This document shows, in pieces, positions 25,160-32,449 of a DNA stretch of 43,067 nt. A program made the position numbers and the translations under genes. The first letter of the stretch is position 1. Each line of letters starts with the position of its first letter. The stretch is from contig CAJUEJ010000032.1 in assembly GCA_910585435.1 (NCBI GenBank), positions 1-43,067 on the forward strand, written 5' to 3'. The DNA is from an uncultured Hungatella sp. (lineage in GTDB: Bacteria; Bacillota; Clostridia; Lachnospirales; Lachnospiraceae). Below the pieces are notes generated by a model. The model saw nothing but the letters and a program-made list of their open reading frames with translations. It was not told the DNA's origin and searched no databases.

Positions 25160-25543
25160 ATGACAATAAAAGAAGTCAGTGAGAAATATGGGGTCACCCA
25201 GGATACGCTTCGGTACTATGAACGGGTAGGCATGATCCCAAGGGTTACCCGTACAGCCGGCGGCATCCGTGACTATATGGAAAAGGATCTGGAATGGGTG
25301 GAGCTGGCAGTATGCATGCGCAATGCCGGCCTGCCGGTGGAAGCCATGATTGAATACGTAAAGCTGTCTCAGATAGGGGATTCGACTTTCGGAGAGAGGA
25401 TGCAGCTTTTAAAAAGGCAGCGGGAAGTGCTGATGGGGCAGAAGAGACAGATGGAGGAGACCCTTGAAAGGCTGAATTTTAAAATATCCCTGTATGAAGC
25501 GGCGATGGAGACAGGGAAGCTGACATTTTTAAAGGATAAGTAG
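25160..25543 (+). CDS. MerR-family transcriptional regulator
   Basis: 127 residues. The N-terminal winged helix is TIKEVSEKYGVTQDTLRYYERVGMIPRVTRTAGGIRDY split as TIKEVSEKYGV (2-12) and TLRYYERVGMIP (about 16-27). A coiled coil (about 75-115) makes the dimer. No Cys pair typical of metal sensors is present: the only Cys is in ELAVCMRNAG (about residue 52), a position used by NmlR/AdhR-type sensors of aldehydes or electrophiles. It activates by untwisting a 19-base spacer, and exactly such a promoter lies upstream. AGAAGGAGG precedes the ATG. Confidence 0.92.
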   Translation: MTIKEVSEKYGVTQDTLRYYERVGMIPRVTRTAGGIRDYMEKDLEWVELAVCMRNAGLPVEAMIEYVKLSQIGDSTFGERMQLLKRQREVLMGQKRQMEETLERLNFKISLYEAAMETGKLTFLKDK

Positions 25544-25624
25544 TTTAACAATTTTCATAACTGTGTTATACTGTACACCGACGTGAAAGAGAAAGCTGTA
25601 ATAACATAGCAGGGAGAATGGAAT

Positions 25625-26986
25625 ATGGCGAAAGCAAAGACCACCGCTTTTTTCTGTAAAGAGTGCGGGTTTGAGTCTGCCAAATGGATGGGGCAGTGCC
25701 CGGGGTGCAGACAGTGGAATACATTTGTGGAGGAACTGACAGGAAAGAAGGATTCCGTAAGCGGAAAGCTGAAGCCTTTAAAGAAGGCAAAGCCCTCCCT
25801 TCTGTCGGAGATTTCCGTTGAGGAGAAGGACAGGGTCACCACCGGATATGCAGAGCTGGACCGGGTCCTGGGCGGCGGTGTGGTGGCAGGCTCCCTGGTG
25901 TTGGTAGGCGGGGATCCTGGTATCGGCAAGTCCACACTGCTTTTGCAGGTGTGCCGGAATCTGGCGGCTGTCGGCCGGAAGGTGCTTTACATCTCCGGGG
26001 AGGAATCCTTAAAACAGATTAAGCTGCGGGCTAACCGGATCGGTACTGTGACAGGGGAGCTTTTATTTTTGTGTGAGACCAGCCTGGATGTGATCGCAGA
26101 GACCATAGAGGAGGTAAAGCCGGACATTGTGATTATTGACTCTATCCAGACCATGTTCAGGGAGGAGGTGGCCTCTGCACCGGGAAGTGTCAGCCAGGTA
26201 AGGGAGTCTACCAATCTGCTGATGCAGATTGCCAAAGGAGGCGGGATTACCATTTTTATCGTTGGGCATGTGACCAAGGAAGGGGTGGTGGCCGGCCCCA
26301 GAGTGCTGGAGCATATGGTAGATACAGTACTGTATTTTGAAGGTGACCGGCACGCATCCTACAGGATTCTGCGGGGGGTGAAAAACCGTTTTGGATCCAC
26401 CAATGAGATCGGTGTCTTTGAGATGCGGGAGCAGGGGCTTGTGGAGGTGGAAAATCCCTCAGAGTTTATGCTGGACGGAAGGCCAAAGGATGCGTCCGGC
26501 GCGGTGGTGGCCTGTGCCATGGAAGGCACCAGGCCTATTCTTCTGGAGGTTCAGGCCCTGGTTACACAGAGCAATCTGGGAATTCCCAGAAGGACTGCGG
26601 CAGGTACAGATTACAACCGGGTTAACCTTCTGATGGCAGTTCTGGAGAAACGGTGCCACTATGAGATGGGGCGGTACGATGCCTATGTGAACATTGCGGG
26701 AGGCATGAAGATGAATGAGCCGGCGCTGGATCTGTCCATCATCATGGCGCTGGTATCCAGCCTTAAGGACCGGCCGGTGGATGAGAAGACCATCGTCTTC
26801 GGGGAGGTAGGCTTATCCGGGGAGGTCCGCGCCGTTTCTCTGGCGGAGCAGAGGGTAAATGAGGCGGTAAAGCTGGGGTTTGAGGCATGTATACTGCCTC
26901 AGATTTGCCTGGATAAGATGAAAAGGACGGATAAAATCCGGCTGATCGGGGTCAGGAATGTGAGGGAGGCCATCGCAGTGCTGTGA
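25625..26986 (+). CDS. radA: DNA repair protein RadA
   Basis: 453 residues, full length. An N-terminal zinc finger C11-X2-C14-X10-C25-X2-C28 is followed by the RecA-like ATPase with Walker A GGDPGIGKST (about 98-107) and the RadA-specific KNRFGSTNEIGVFEM (about 255-269). The C-terminal third is Lon-protease-like (GLSGEVRAVSLAEQRVNEA) and lacks the catalytic Ser. RadA helps recombination by driving branch migration at D-loops, and matters in DNA damage survival. It follows the merR gene by 81 bases. Confidence 0.97.
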   Translation: MAKAKTTAFFCKECGFESAKWMGQCPGCRQWNTFVEELTGKKDSVSGKLKPLKKAKPSLLSEISVEEKDRVTTGYAELDRVLGGGVVAGSLVLVGGDPGIGKSTLLLQVCRNLAAVGRKVLYISGEESLKQIKLRANRIGTVTGELLFLCETSLDVIAETIEEVKPDIVIIDSIQTMFREEVASAPGSVSQVRESTNLLMQIAKGGGITIFIVGHVTKEGVVAGPRVLEHMVDTVLYFEGDRHASYRILRGVKNRFGSTNEIGVFEMREQGLVEVENPSEFMLDGRPKDASGAVVACAMEGTRPILLEVQALVTQSNLGIPRRTAAGTDYNRVNLLMAVLEKRCHYEMGRYDAYVNIAGGMKMNEPALDLSIIMALVSSLKDRPVDEKTIVFGEVGLSGEVRAVSLAEQRVNEAVKLGFEACILPQICLDKMKRTDKIRLIGVRNVREAIAVL

Positions 26987-27006
26987 ATTTACAGGTGTAC
27001 GGTCCC

Positions 27007-27114
27007 CAGATATGCAGGATGATGCTGCGTGACCGGCTGAAAGGATATAGACAGCTTGTGCCGCCCGCAGATATGTAGGATGATGATACAGACAGGCTGG
27101 AAAAGGAGACATGT
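27007..27114 (+). repeat. Imperfect tandem duplication upstream of cobI
   Basis: CAGATATG(C/T)AGGATGATG begins at 27007 and again at 27068, a period of about 61 bases. The similarity continues through GACCGGCTGAAAGGA versus GACAGGCTGGAAAAGGA. The second copy supplies the ribosome binding site of cobI (AAAAGGAG), and the first looks like a decayed duplicate of the same region. Confidence 0.6.
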
Positions 27115-27804
27115 ATGAACGGAATACTGTATGGTGTGGGAGTGGGGCCGGGAGATCCCAAGCTGATGACGTATCTTGCGGTGGAGACGATTGAGCGTTG
27201 TCCTGTCATAGCCATCCCGTCTGAGGAAAAGCATTATGGGGTAAGCTACAGGATTGCAGAGCAGATGATAAAGGATCTGGATAAAAAGGAATGCTTAAGC
27301 CTGCCTGTCCCCATGACAAAGGACAGGCAGGTGCTAAAGAGAAGCTATGAGGAGGCGGCCGGACAGGTTGCAGAGCGCTTGAAGGCCGGGAAGGATGTGG
27401 CGTATCTGACTCTGGGGGATCCGGCGGTTTATTCTACCTATATTTATATCCAGCGGATCGTGACGGCACAGGGCTATGATGCACGGATTATCAGCGGAGT
27501 GCCTTCCTTCTGTGCCATAGCAGCCAGGCTTGGGGATAGTCTGGCAGATCGCCAGGAACAGATTCATATCCTTCCCTCTTCTTATGACATTGAGGAGGGG
27601 ATGGAATATGAGGGCACCAGGATTCTCATGAAAGCTGGATCCAAATTGCCTGAGGTAAAGCGGATATTGAAAGAGAAGGGGCTGGCGGCAGTTATGGTGG
27701 AGAACTGCGGCATGGAGGATGAGCATATCTATGGTTCTGTGGAGGAAATGCCAGAGAAGGCCAGCTATTATGCTACAGTTTTGGTGAAGGGGAATAAGCA
27801 GTGA
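27115..27804 (+). CDS. cobI: Precorrin-2 / cobalt-factor II C20-methyltransferase
   Basis: 229 residues. The SAM-dependent tetrapyrrole methylase motifs are GVGVGPGDPKLMTYLAVE (about 7-24) at the N-terminus, LTLGDPAVYSTYIYI (about 99-113) and GVPSFCAIAARLGDSL (about 125-140). Together they match CobI/CbiL, which adds the C20 methyl group in vitamin B12 ring synthesis. It is separated from any other cobalamin gene in this window. It lies after radA with a duplicated upstream region and is closed by a strong terminator. Anaerobic (CbiL) use is expected in a Clostridium. Confidence 0.9.
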   Translation: MNGILYGVGVGPGDPKLMTYLAVETIERCPVIAIPSEEKHYGVSYRIAEQMIKDLDKKECLSLPVPMTKDRQVLKRSYEEAAGQVAERLKAGKDVAYLTLGDPAVYSTYIYIQRIVTAQGYDARIISGVPSFCAIAARLGDSLADRQEQIHILPSSYDIEEGMEYEGTRILMKAGSKLPEVKRILKEKGLAAVMVENCGMEDEHIYGSVEEMPEKASYYATVLVKGNKQ

Positions 27805-27814
27805 GAGAAGACAG

Positions 27815-27844
27815 GGGATCCTGCGGGGCGGGATTCCTTTTTTT
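27815..27844 (+). terminator. Intrinsic terminator after cobI
   Basis: GGGATCCTGC (27815-27824) pairs with GCGGGATTCC (27828-27837; two G-T pairs) around a GGG loop, followed by seven T residues. Confidence 0.88.
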
Positions 27845-27864
27845 GATCCTGCCTGAAAAAGGTC

Positions 27865-27924
27865 TTGACATATATCGATTATCTATATATAATTGATACA
27901 AGATATATATCGATAATCTATATA
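27865..27924 (+). promoter_or_regulatory. Promoter of the PadR-FtsW operon with two operator copies
   Basis: TTGACA (27865-27870) and TATAAT (27888-27893) are separated by 17 bases. ATATATCGATTATCTATATA fills the spacer (27870-27889) and recurs with one change (T to A) at 27905-27924, a period of 35 bases. Both sites would block RNA polymerase when occupied. The PadR protein encoded next is the obvious candidate repressor; the binding itself is inferred. Confidence 0.8.
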
Positions 27925-28033
27925 ACTGCTTATGCCAATGAAGACACGCTGCCAGTGAATTTATGTGTTTACGAGATGGTGTAAGGTTCACCCGGAGAGG
28001 GAAAATGCATAGAAGAAGGAGAGGAAGAGGCAT

Positions 28034-28375
28034 ATGGGTTCAGATAAGGCTATGATGTCAGGGAATACGTCCATGCTGATACTTAAGCTTTTGTCAGAAA
28101 AAGAGATGTATGGCTATGAGATGATTGAGACGCTGCGTCAGCGGTCAGGCGATGTATTTGAGCTGAAGGCAGGTACTTTGTATCCGCTGCTCCACGGACT
28201 GGAAGCTCAGGGGCTCCTGGCTTGTTATGAAAAGGGATTTCAGGGGAAGATGAGGAAATATTATCAGATTACCAGAGAGGGAAAAGGGTATTTAAAGAAG
28301 CGGGTAAAAGAGTGGAGTGACTATTCGCAGGCAGTGTCGCAGGTTCTGGGAGGTGCGGTTTATGAGATGGCGTAG
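28034..28375 (+). CDS. PadR-family transcriptional regulator
   Basis: 113 residues. The winged helix shows MLILKLLSEKEMYGYEMIE (about 16-34), LKAGTLYPLLHGLEAQGLL (about 47-65) and KMRKYYQITREGKGYL (about 75-90), the family pattern. The short C-terminal helix makes the dimer. PadR proteins of this size repress neighbouring membrane-protein operons in Firmicutes. It overlaps the next gene by 14 bases, and two near-identical 20-base operators lie at its promoter. Confidence 0.93.
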   Translation: MGSDKAMMSGNTSMLILKLLSEKEMYGYEMIETLRQRSGDVFELKAGTLYPLLHGLEAQGLLACYEKGFQGKMRKYYQITREGKGYLKKRVKEWSDYSQAVSQVLGGAVYEMA

Positions 28376-30005
28376 GATTTTTAAGAAGGCAAGGGAAGGT
28401 TGTCCTGCGAATGAGAGCCTGGGACAGAAGCAGGGGAAAGCGGCTGTGTACAGCAGGGAGCCGGGAGAGAAGCAGGAGGAAGCAGCTGTGTACAGCAGGG
28501 AACCGGGAGAGAAACAGGAGGAGGCGGCTGTGTGCAGCAGAGAACCGGGAGAGAAGCAGGAGGAAGCAGCTGTGTGCAGCAGGGAGCCGGGACAGTACCC
28601 GGAGGCGGAAGCGTATATGGGAAAGCTGAAAGAACAGATCCGTAATCCCATGGCCAGAAAAATGGCGGCAGAGGAGATTGAGAACCATATTGCGGATCAG
28701 GCCTGTGCCTATGAGAGCCAGGGGATGGAGCGGGAGAAAGCGGTTGAGGCAGCGGTGAGGCAGATGGGAGATCCGGTGGCTGTAGGTGTGGATCTGGACC
28801 GAATCCACCGTCCCAAGATGAACTGGCCCCTTTTTGGTATGATTGCAGCCTTCAGTATCCTAGGGCTTATCCTTCAGTATATGTGCTTTTACGGCCTGGG
28901 GGAGGAGCTTAGGGAGTATTCCCAGGCCAACATATCCAGGGAGAATTTTTACAGGCAGTGTATCTACACGTTCCTTGGCCTGGGGGCCATGACAGGGGTC
29001 TGCTTTCTTGACTACAGCAGAATCGGAAGACATTCCAGAGCGGGGGGACTTATCCTTTTATTGGGGATTCTGATGGTCTGCCAGATGGGGGGACTGCACC
29101 TGGTAAATGGAAACAGATCATGGTTTGTGCTGTTCCCCATGGTAAACGGCGGATATCCCTATTTAAAATGCCTCTTATATCTGTTTGTTCCCCTGTTCGG
29201 AGGGATTCTATACAAAAACAGGGGAACCGGTTACAGGGGGCTTGTGGAAGGCTTTATCTGGATAGCTGCCCTGTTTCCTGTAGGAAACTGGATAGGCGGA
29301 GGAATCGGAGGCACCATAGACGTAATTCTGGTATGCCTTGTAATGCTGTTTATGGCAGTCGGAAAAGGATGGTTTAAAACCGTAACCAGGAAGAGGCTGT
29401 TTGCGGCAGCATTTTCCATAATGGTTCTTGGAAGTGTGGCGGCATGGGGAAATCTGCGATCCTATCAGCTGACCAGGCTCCAAAGCCTGTTTGTGGAAAA
29501 TAACAGGGAAGGGTACCTGAATATGACAGTCAGAAGGATAATGTCCAATCTTTCCTTAAGGGGGAACAGTACGGCTGTCCTGAGCCAGAAAGGCCTGCTG
29601 CCGTGGCAGAATATAGCCGGGATTCCCAATGATTTTATTTTCCTGCAGATGGCTACCCAGCTGGGGATCATCCGGATGCTGTGTATCTGCGGAGGGCTGG
29701 CAGCACTTTTCTATGTGATGGTTCTGGCAGTTGTGAGGCAGAAAAATCAGATGGGGCAGATGATGGGACTTGGGTGTGTGATGCTTCTGGCACTGGAGAC
29801 AGTGCGGACTGTGTTTAATAATCTGGGGTTCTATGTGGCTTCCACCAACGGCCTGATGTTTTTCTCTTACGGAAAAGTGCATACGATTACGGTGTATATT
29901 CTTCTTGGGGTGGTGTTAAGTATTTACAGATATAAAGATTTGGTCTGGGAGAAGGAGGAGAAGAAAACGTTTAAAAAATTTCCGGGGCTGCGGCCGGCAG
30001 AATAA
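28362..30005 (+). CDS. HAAS-domain / FtsW-RodA-like membrane protein with N-terminal tandem repeat
   Basis: 547 residues from the ATG at 28362, which has GGGAGG 7 bases upstream and overlaps the padR end. Residues 27-82 are four copies of a 14-residue repeat (AAV(Y/C)SREPGEKQEE), the last degenerate. Residues about 90-145 (AAEEIENHIADQACAYESQG, then VEAAVRQMGDPVAVG) form the HAAS/permease-prefix domain that partners PadR systems. From about 155 on there are about nine membrane segments of FtsW/RodA/SpoVE type, with the late GLLPWQNIAGIPNDFIF loop resembling the FtsW GxPNDFIF region. FtsW-type proteins polymerise or handle peptidoglycan precursors; whether this PadR-linked group keeps glycosyltransferase activity is unknown. 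Confidence 0.85.
   Translation: MRWRRIFKKAREGCPANESLGQKQGKAAVYSREPGEKQEEAAVYSREPGEKQEEAAVCSREPGEKQEEAAVCSREPGQYPEAEAYMGKLKEQIRNPMARKMAAEEIENHIADQACAYESQGMEREKAVEAAVRQMGDPVAVGVDLDRIHRPKMNWPLFGMIAAFSILGLILQYMCFYGLGEELREYSQANISRENFYRQCIYTFLGLGAMTGVCFLDYSRIGRHSRAGGLILLLGILMVCQMGGLHLVNGNRSWFVLFPMVNGGYPYLKCLLYLFVPLFGGILYKNRGTGYRGLVEGFIWIAALFPVGNWIGGGIGGTIDVILVCLVMLFMAVGKGWFKTVTRKRLFAAAFSIMVLGSVAAWGNLRSYQLTRLQSLFVENNREGYLNMTVRRIMSNLSLRGNSTAVLSQKGLLPWQNIAGIPNDFIFLQMATQLGIIRMLCICGGLAALFYVMVLAVVRQKNQMGQMMGLGCVMLLALETVRTVFNNLGFYVASTNGLMFFSYGKVHTITVYILLGVVLSIYRYKDLVWEKEEKKTFKKFPGLRPAE
28440..28607 (+). repeat. 42-base coding tandem repeat, four copies
   Basis: Copies begin at 28440, 28482, 28524 and 28566. 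The first three encode AAVYSREPGEKQEE, AAVYSREPGEKQEE and AAVCSREPGEKQEE; the fourth is AAVCSREPGQYPEA. The frame is kept, so gain or loss of units changes only the linker length. A decayed earlier unit (LGQKQGK) seems to precede copy one. Confidence 0.95.
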
Positions 30006-30061
30006 GAGTTAGAACAGTGAGAAAATTTAAGCTGAAAATAGAAAAACTATGTCTGAAAATG

Positions 30062-30090
30062 TTGACAGAATGAAAAATTCATGATATGAT
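30062..30090 (+). promoter_or_regulatory. Promoter of tRNA-Trp
   Basis: TTGACA (30062-30067) and TATGAT (30085-30090) with a 17-base spacer, 20 bases before the tRNA. Confidence 0.85.
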
Positions 30091-30109
30091 AAGTAGGTCG
30101 TTGAGGCAT

Positions 30110-30180
30110 AGGGGAATAGTTCAATGGTAGAGCAGCGGTCTCCAAAACCGTAGATGGGGGTTCGAGCCCCTCTTCCCCTG
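30110..30180 (+). tRNA. trnW: tRNA-Trp (anticodon CCA)
   Basis: The 71-base sequence folds into the cloverleaf: acceptor AGGGGAA with TTCCCCT, D stem GTTC/GAGC, anticodon stem GCGGT/ACCGT around the loop CTCCAAA (anticodon CCA), and T stem GGGGG/CCCTC with loop TTCGAGC. The discriminator base is G, as expected for Trp. The terminal CCA is not encoded. It is a single tRNA with its own promoter and terminator. Confidence 0.97.
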
Positions 30181-30222
30181 CTTTTTCGTTATTTGTCATA
30201 TTAATTACTTCAATAAAAAGCA

Positions 30223-30275
30223 ACTCCTTTTTGATGAGAACTTTTAACGGTTCTTACAGAAAGGAGTCTTTTTAT
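30223..30275 (+). terminator. Terminator downstream of tRNA-Trp
   Basis: ACTCCTTT (30223-30230) pairs with AAAGGAGT (30260-30267), followed by CTTTTTATAA. An inner AGAAC/GTTCT stem extends it. Confidence 0.8.
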
Positions 30276-30286
30276 AATAAAAGTGC

Positions 30287-30317
30287 TTGACTTTGAGTGA
30301 GCTTTATGTAGTATACT
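30287..30317 (+). promoter_or_regulatory. Promoter of the DUF362 gene with a 19-base spacer
   Basis: TTGACT (30287-30292) and TATACT (30312-30317) are separated by 19 bases, unusually long for a constitutive promoter. The spacer holds CTTTGAGTGAGCTTTATG, a partial dyad of the pattern C-T-AG-CT-A-G. That resembles the MerR operator at 25103-25120, so it may be a second MerR target. Confidence 0.5.
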
Positions 30318-30356
30318 ATTGCAGATCTTTTAAAGAAAACGAGGGGAGAGAAAAGG

Positions 30357-31481
30357 ATGGATAAATCAGTTGTTTATTTCACGGATTTCCGCTGTCCGGT
30401 AGGAACAAGCCAGTTGGATAAGCTAAGACGTTTGTGTATAGCAGCCGGCATAAAGGACCTGGATATGGAAGGGAAATTTGTGGCGATCAAGATGCATTTC
30501 GGCGAGCTTGGCAACATGGCGTTTCTGCGGCCTAATTATGCCAGGGTCATAGCAGATCTGTGTAAAGACCAGGGCGGGATGCCTTTTTTGACAGACTGCA
30601 ATACCCTGTATCCGGGAAGCCGCAAGAATGCGCTGGAGCATATGGATTGTGCCAATCTCAACGGGTTCAACACGGTGACTACAGGCTGCCAGATTATCAT
30701 CGGCGACGGCCTTCGGGGAACGGATGAGGTGGAGATCCCGGTGGTAAACGGGGAGTACTGCCAGACAGCCAAGATCGGGCGGGCGATTATGGATGCGGAT
30801 GTATTTATCAGCCTGAGCCATTTTAAAGGCCATGAGGCTACAGGCTTTGGCGGCGCAATCAAAAATATCGGCATGGGATGCGGAAGCCGGGCAGGGAAGA
30901 TGGAGCAGCACAAGAGCGGGAAACCGGCGATCCAGGAGGAGCTTTGCCGGGGCTGCAGAAGATGTGCCAAAGAATGCGGAAGCGACGCCATCTCCTATGT
31001 GGAGAACAAAGCGGTCATTGACTATGACAAATGCAAAGGGTGCGGGCGGTGCATCGGAGCCTGCAGCTTTGATGCGGTTTACAATCCCAATGACAGTGCC
31101 AATGAGGAGCTGGATCGGAAGATGGCGGAATATGCCCAGGCAGTCTGCTACGGACGTCCCTGCTTCCATATTTCTCTGGTTCAGGATATCAGCCCTAACT
31201 GTGACTGCCACGGGGAAAATGATGCCCCTATTCTTCCGGATATCGGCATGTTTGCCAGCTTTGACCCGGTGGCTCTTGACCAGGCATGTGCAGATGCCTG
31301 CCTGAAAGCCCAGCCTATTGCGGACAGCCAGTTAGGCGAGCATCTTGCGGCTCCGGGCTGGGAATGCCATCACGATCATTTTAAGGATTCCAATCCCAAT
31401 ATCGAGTGGAAGGCCACCCTGGAGCAGGCGGAGAAGATCGGGCTGGGAACCAGGGAGTACATATTAAAAAGCATTGGTTAA
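30357..31481 (+). CDS. DUF362 domain protein with two 4Fe-4S ferredoxin clusters
   Basis: 374 residues. The N-terminal DUF362 domain (about 1-190) includes KMHFGELGNMAFLRPNYAR and the SLSHFKGHEATGFGGAIKNIG segment. Two ferredoxin motifs follow at about 195-240: CRGCRRCAKEC and CKGCGRCIGAC. The C-terminal part resumes DUF362 (DIGMFASFDPVALDQACAD). Proteins of this group are common in anaerobes and are thought to be soluble electron carriers or redox enzymes, but no reaction is established. AGGGGAGAGAAAAGG precedes the ATG. The GNAT gene follows after 13 bases. Confidence 0.9.
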   Translation: MDKSVVYFTDFRCPVGTSQLDKLRRLCIAAGIKDLDMEGKFVAIKMHFGELGNMAFLRPNYARVIADLCKDQGGMPFLTDCNTLYPGSRKNALEHMDCANLNGFNTVTTGCQIIIGDGLRGTDEVEIPVVNGEYCQTAKIGRAIMDADVFISLSHFKGHEATGFGGAIKNIGMGCGSRAGKMEQHKSGKPAIQEELCRGCRRCAKECGSDAISYVENKAVIDYDKCKGCGRCIGACSFDAVYNPNDSANEELDRKMAEYAQAVCYGRPCFHISLVQDISPNCDCHGENDAPILPDIGMFASFDPVALDQACADACLKAQPIADSQLGEHLAAPGWECHHDHFKDSNPNIEWKATLEQAEKIGLGTREYILKSIG

Positions 31482-31494
31482 ATAAGGAGAAAAC

Positions 31495-31950
31495 GTGGAC
31501 TATGAGATAATCCGGCTGGCGGATAGTCCCAAGATGAAAGAACAGGGGGCCAGGTGGTTCCATGAGAAGTGGGGGATTCCGTTGAAGGCCTATGAAGACA
31601 GCATGGAGGAATGCCTGGCAAAAAAAGGAGCGGTTCCCCAATGGTATATGGCGGTGGAGGGTTCGCGGATTATCGGAGGCATGGGAGTCATTGAAAATGA
31701 TTACCATGACCGAAAGGATCTGGCTCCCAATGTCTGTGCAGTGTATACGGAAGAAGACCGGCGGCGGCGGGGAATCGCAGGCGCACTTCTTGATTACGTG
31801 TGCAGGGATTTGGACAGACAGGGAATCCATACGCTGTATCTGCTGACAGATCATACTTCTTTTTATGAGCGGTATGGCTGGGAATTTCTGTGCATGGTGC
31901 GGGGAGACGGGGAAACGTATATGAGCAGAATGTATATTCACAGGATGTAA
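31495..31950 (+). CDS. GNAT-family N-acetyltransferase
   Basis: 151 residues, starting with GTG at 31495; AAGGAG lies 5 bases upstream. The acetyl-CoA binding signature is EEDRRRRGIAGALLDYVCRDL (split near R-R-R-G-I-A-G, residues about 84-90), preceded by the strand NVCAVYTEEDR and followed by YLLTDHTSFYERYGWEFLC, where the Tyr is a likely general acid. It transfers an acetyl group from acetyl-CoA to an amine of unknown identity. It is in an operon with the DUF362 gene. Confidence 0.92.
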   Translation: MDYEIIRLADSPKMKEQGARWFHEKWGIPLKAYEDSMEECLAKKGAVPQWYMAVEGSRIIGGMGVIENDYHDRKDLAPNVCAVYTEEDRRRRGIAGALLDYVCRDLDRQGIHTLYLLTDHTSFYERYGWEFLCMVRGDGETYMSRMYIHRM

Positions 31951-31966
31951 TTAAAGGAAAAGAAAT

Positions 31967-32001
31967 CGGCCGCTCAGACTAAAATCCAAGCGGCCGTTTT
32001 T
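31967..32001. terminator. Bidirectional terminator
   Basis: CGGCCGCT (31967-31974) pairs with AGCGGCCG (31989-31996), followed by TTTTTATT on plus and by ATTTCTTTTCC on minus. It serves the GNAT gene and the convergent coiled-coil gene. Confidence 0.9.
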
Positions 32002-32005
32002 ATTC

Positions 32006-32296
32006 CTAATTCTGAGAATCCTGAAGAAGCGTCAAAATCTCTTCCGGTGATTTTCCAGATTCCTCGATGGCTTTCAAAAGTTTTGTTCTGTTCTCTTTTA
32101 AAGCTTTTTTAGCGGCAACGGCAGCAGCTTTTTTCTCTCTTGCGGCAGCAGCTCTCTCAGCTTTTATCTGCTCTTTGTAAGCAACCTTTAATTCTTCTTT
32201 GGAAGCTTTTAAATCTGCTTCCAGTTTCTGGATTCTCTCATGAAGTTTTAAAGCTTTGCCGGTATAAACAATTTCTTTTTTCTCACCTCTTGGCAT
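32006..32296 (-). CDS. Small Lys/Ala-rich coiled-coil protein of unknown function
   Basis: 96 residues. Residues about 15-75 are a continuous charged helix with heptad repeats, rich in Lys, Ala and Glu (ADLKASKEELKVAYKEQIKA). A C-terminal SGKSPEEILTLLQDSQ resembles a small helical capping motif. There is no signal peptide or membrane segment. The composition suggests a DNA- or RNA-associated or ribosome-linked protein, but I do not recognise the family. It has a perfect AAGGAGGT site and its own promoter (32339-32367). Confidence 0.75.
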   Translation of the reverse strand: MPRGEKKEIVYTGKALKLHERIQKLEADLKASKEELKVAYKEQIKAERAAAAREKKAAAVAAKKALKENRTKLLKAIEESGKSPEEILTLLQDSQN

Positions 32297-32338
32297 AATG
32301 GTGACCTCCTTTTTTTATAAAAACAAAACTATAAAATA

Positions 32339-32367
32339 ATAATACAATATGAAAAGAAGATTGTAAA
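32339..32367 (-). promoter_or_regulatory. Promoter of the small coiled-coil protein gene
   Basis: On the minus strand TTTACA (32367-32362) and TATTAT (32344-32339) are 17 bases apart, 42 bases before the start codon. Confidence 0.65.
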
Positions 32368-32425
32368 GAAGTTAAGGTGATAAAATATTTTTTCTTGTTA
32401 TATTTACCTGCTGTTTAAAAAGCTA

Positions 32426-32449
32426 AAAGAATCCTGTGATTTATTCTTT
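32426..32449 (-). terminator. Weak AT-rich terminator at the end of thrS
   Basis: AAAGAAT and ATTCTTT form a 7-base stem that overlaps the thrS stop codon, followed on the minus strand by TAGCTTTTT. It is AT-rich and probably inefficient. Confidence 0.4.

Noticed and set aside
28440..28607. CRISPR array
   Set aside because: The 42-base units are contiguous, without spacers, and read as protein in frame.
30423..31211. A 262-codon open frame antisense to the DUF362 gene
   Set aside because: It is a mirror frame of a clear gene with ferredoxin motifs; no motif of its own.
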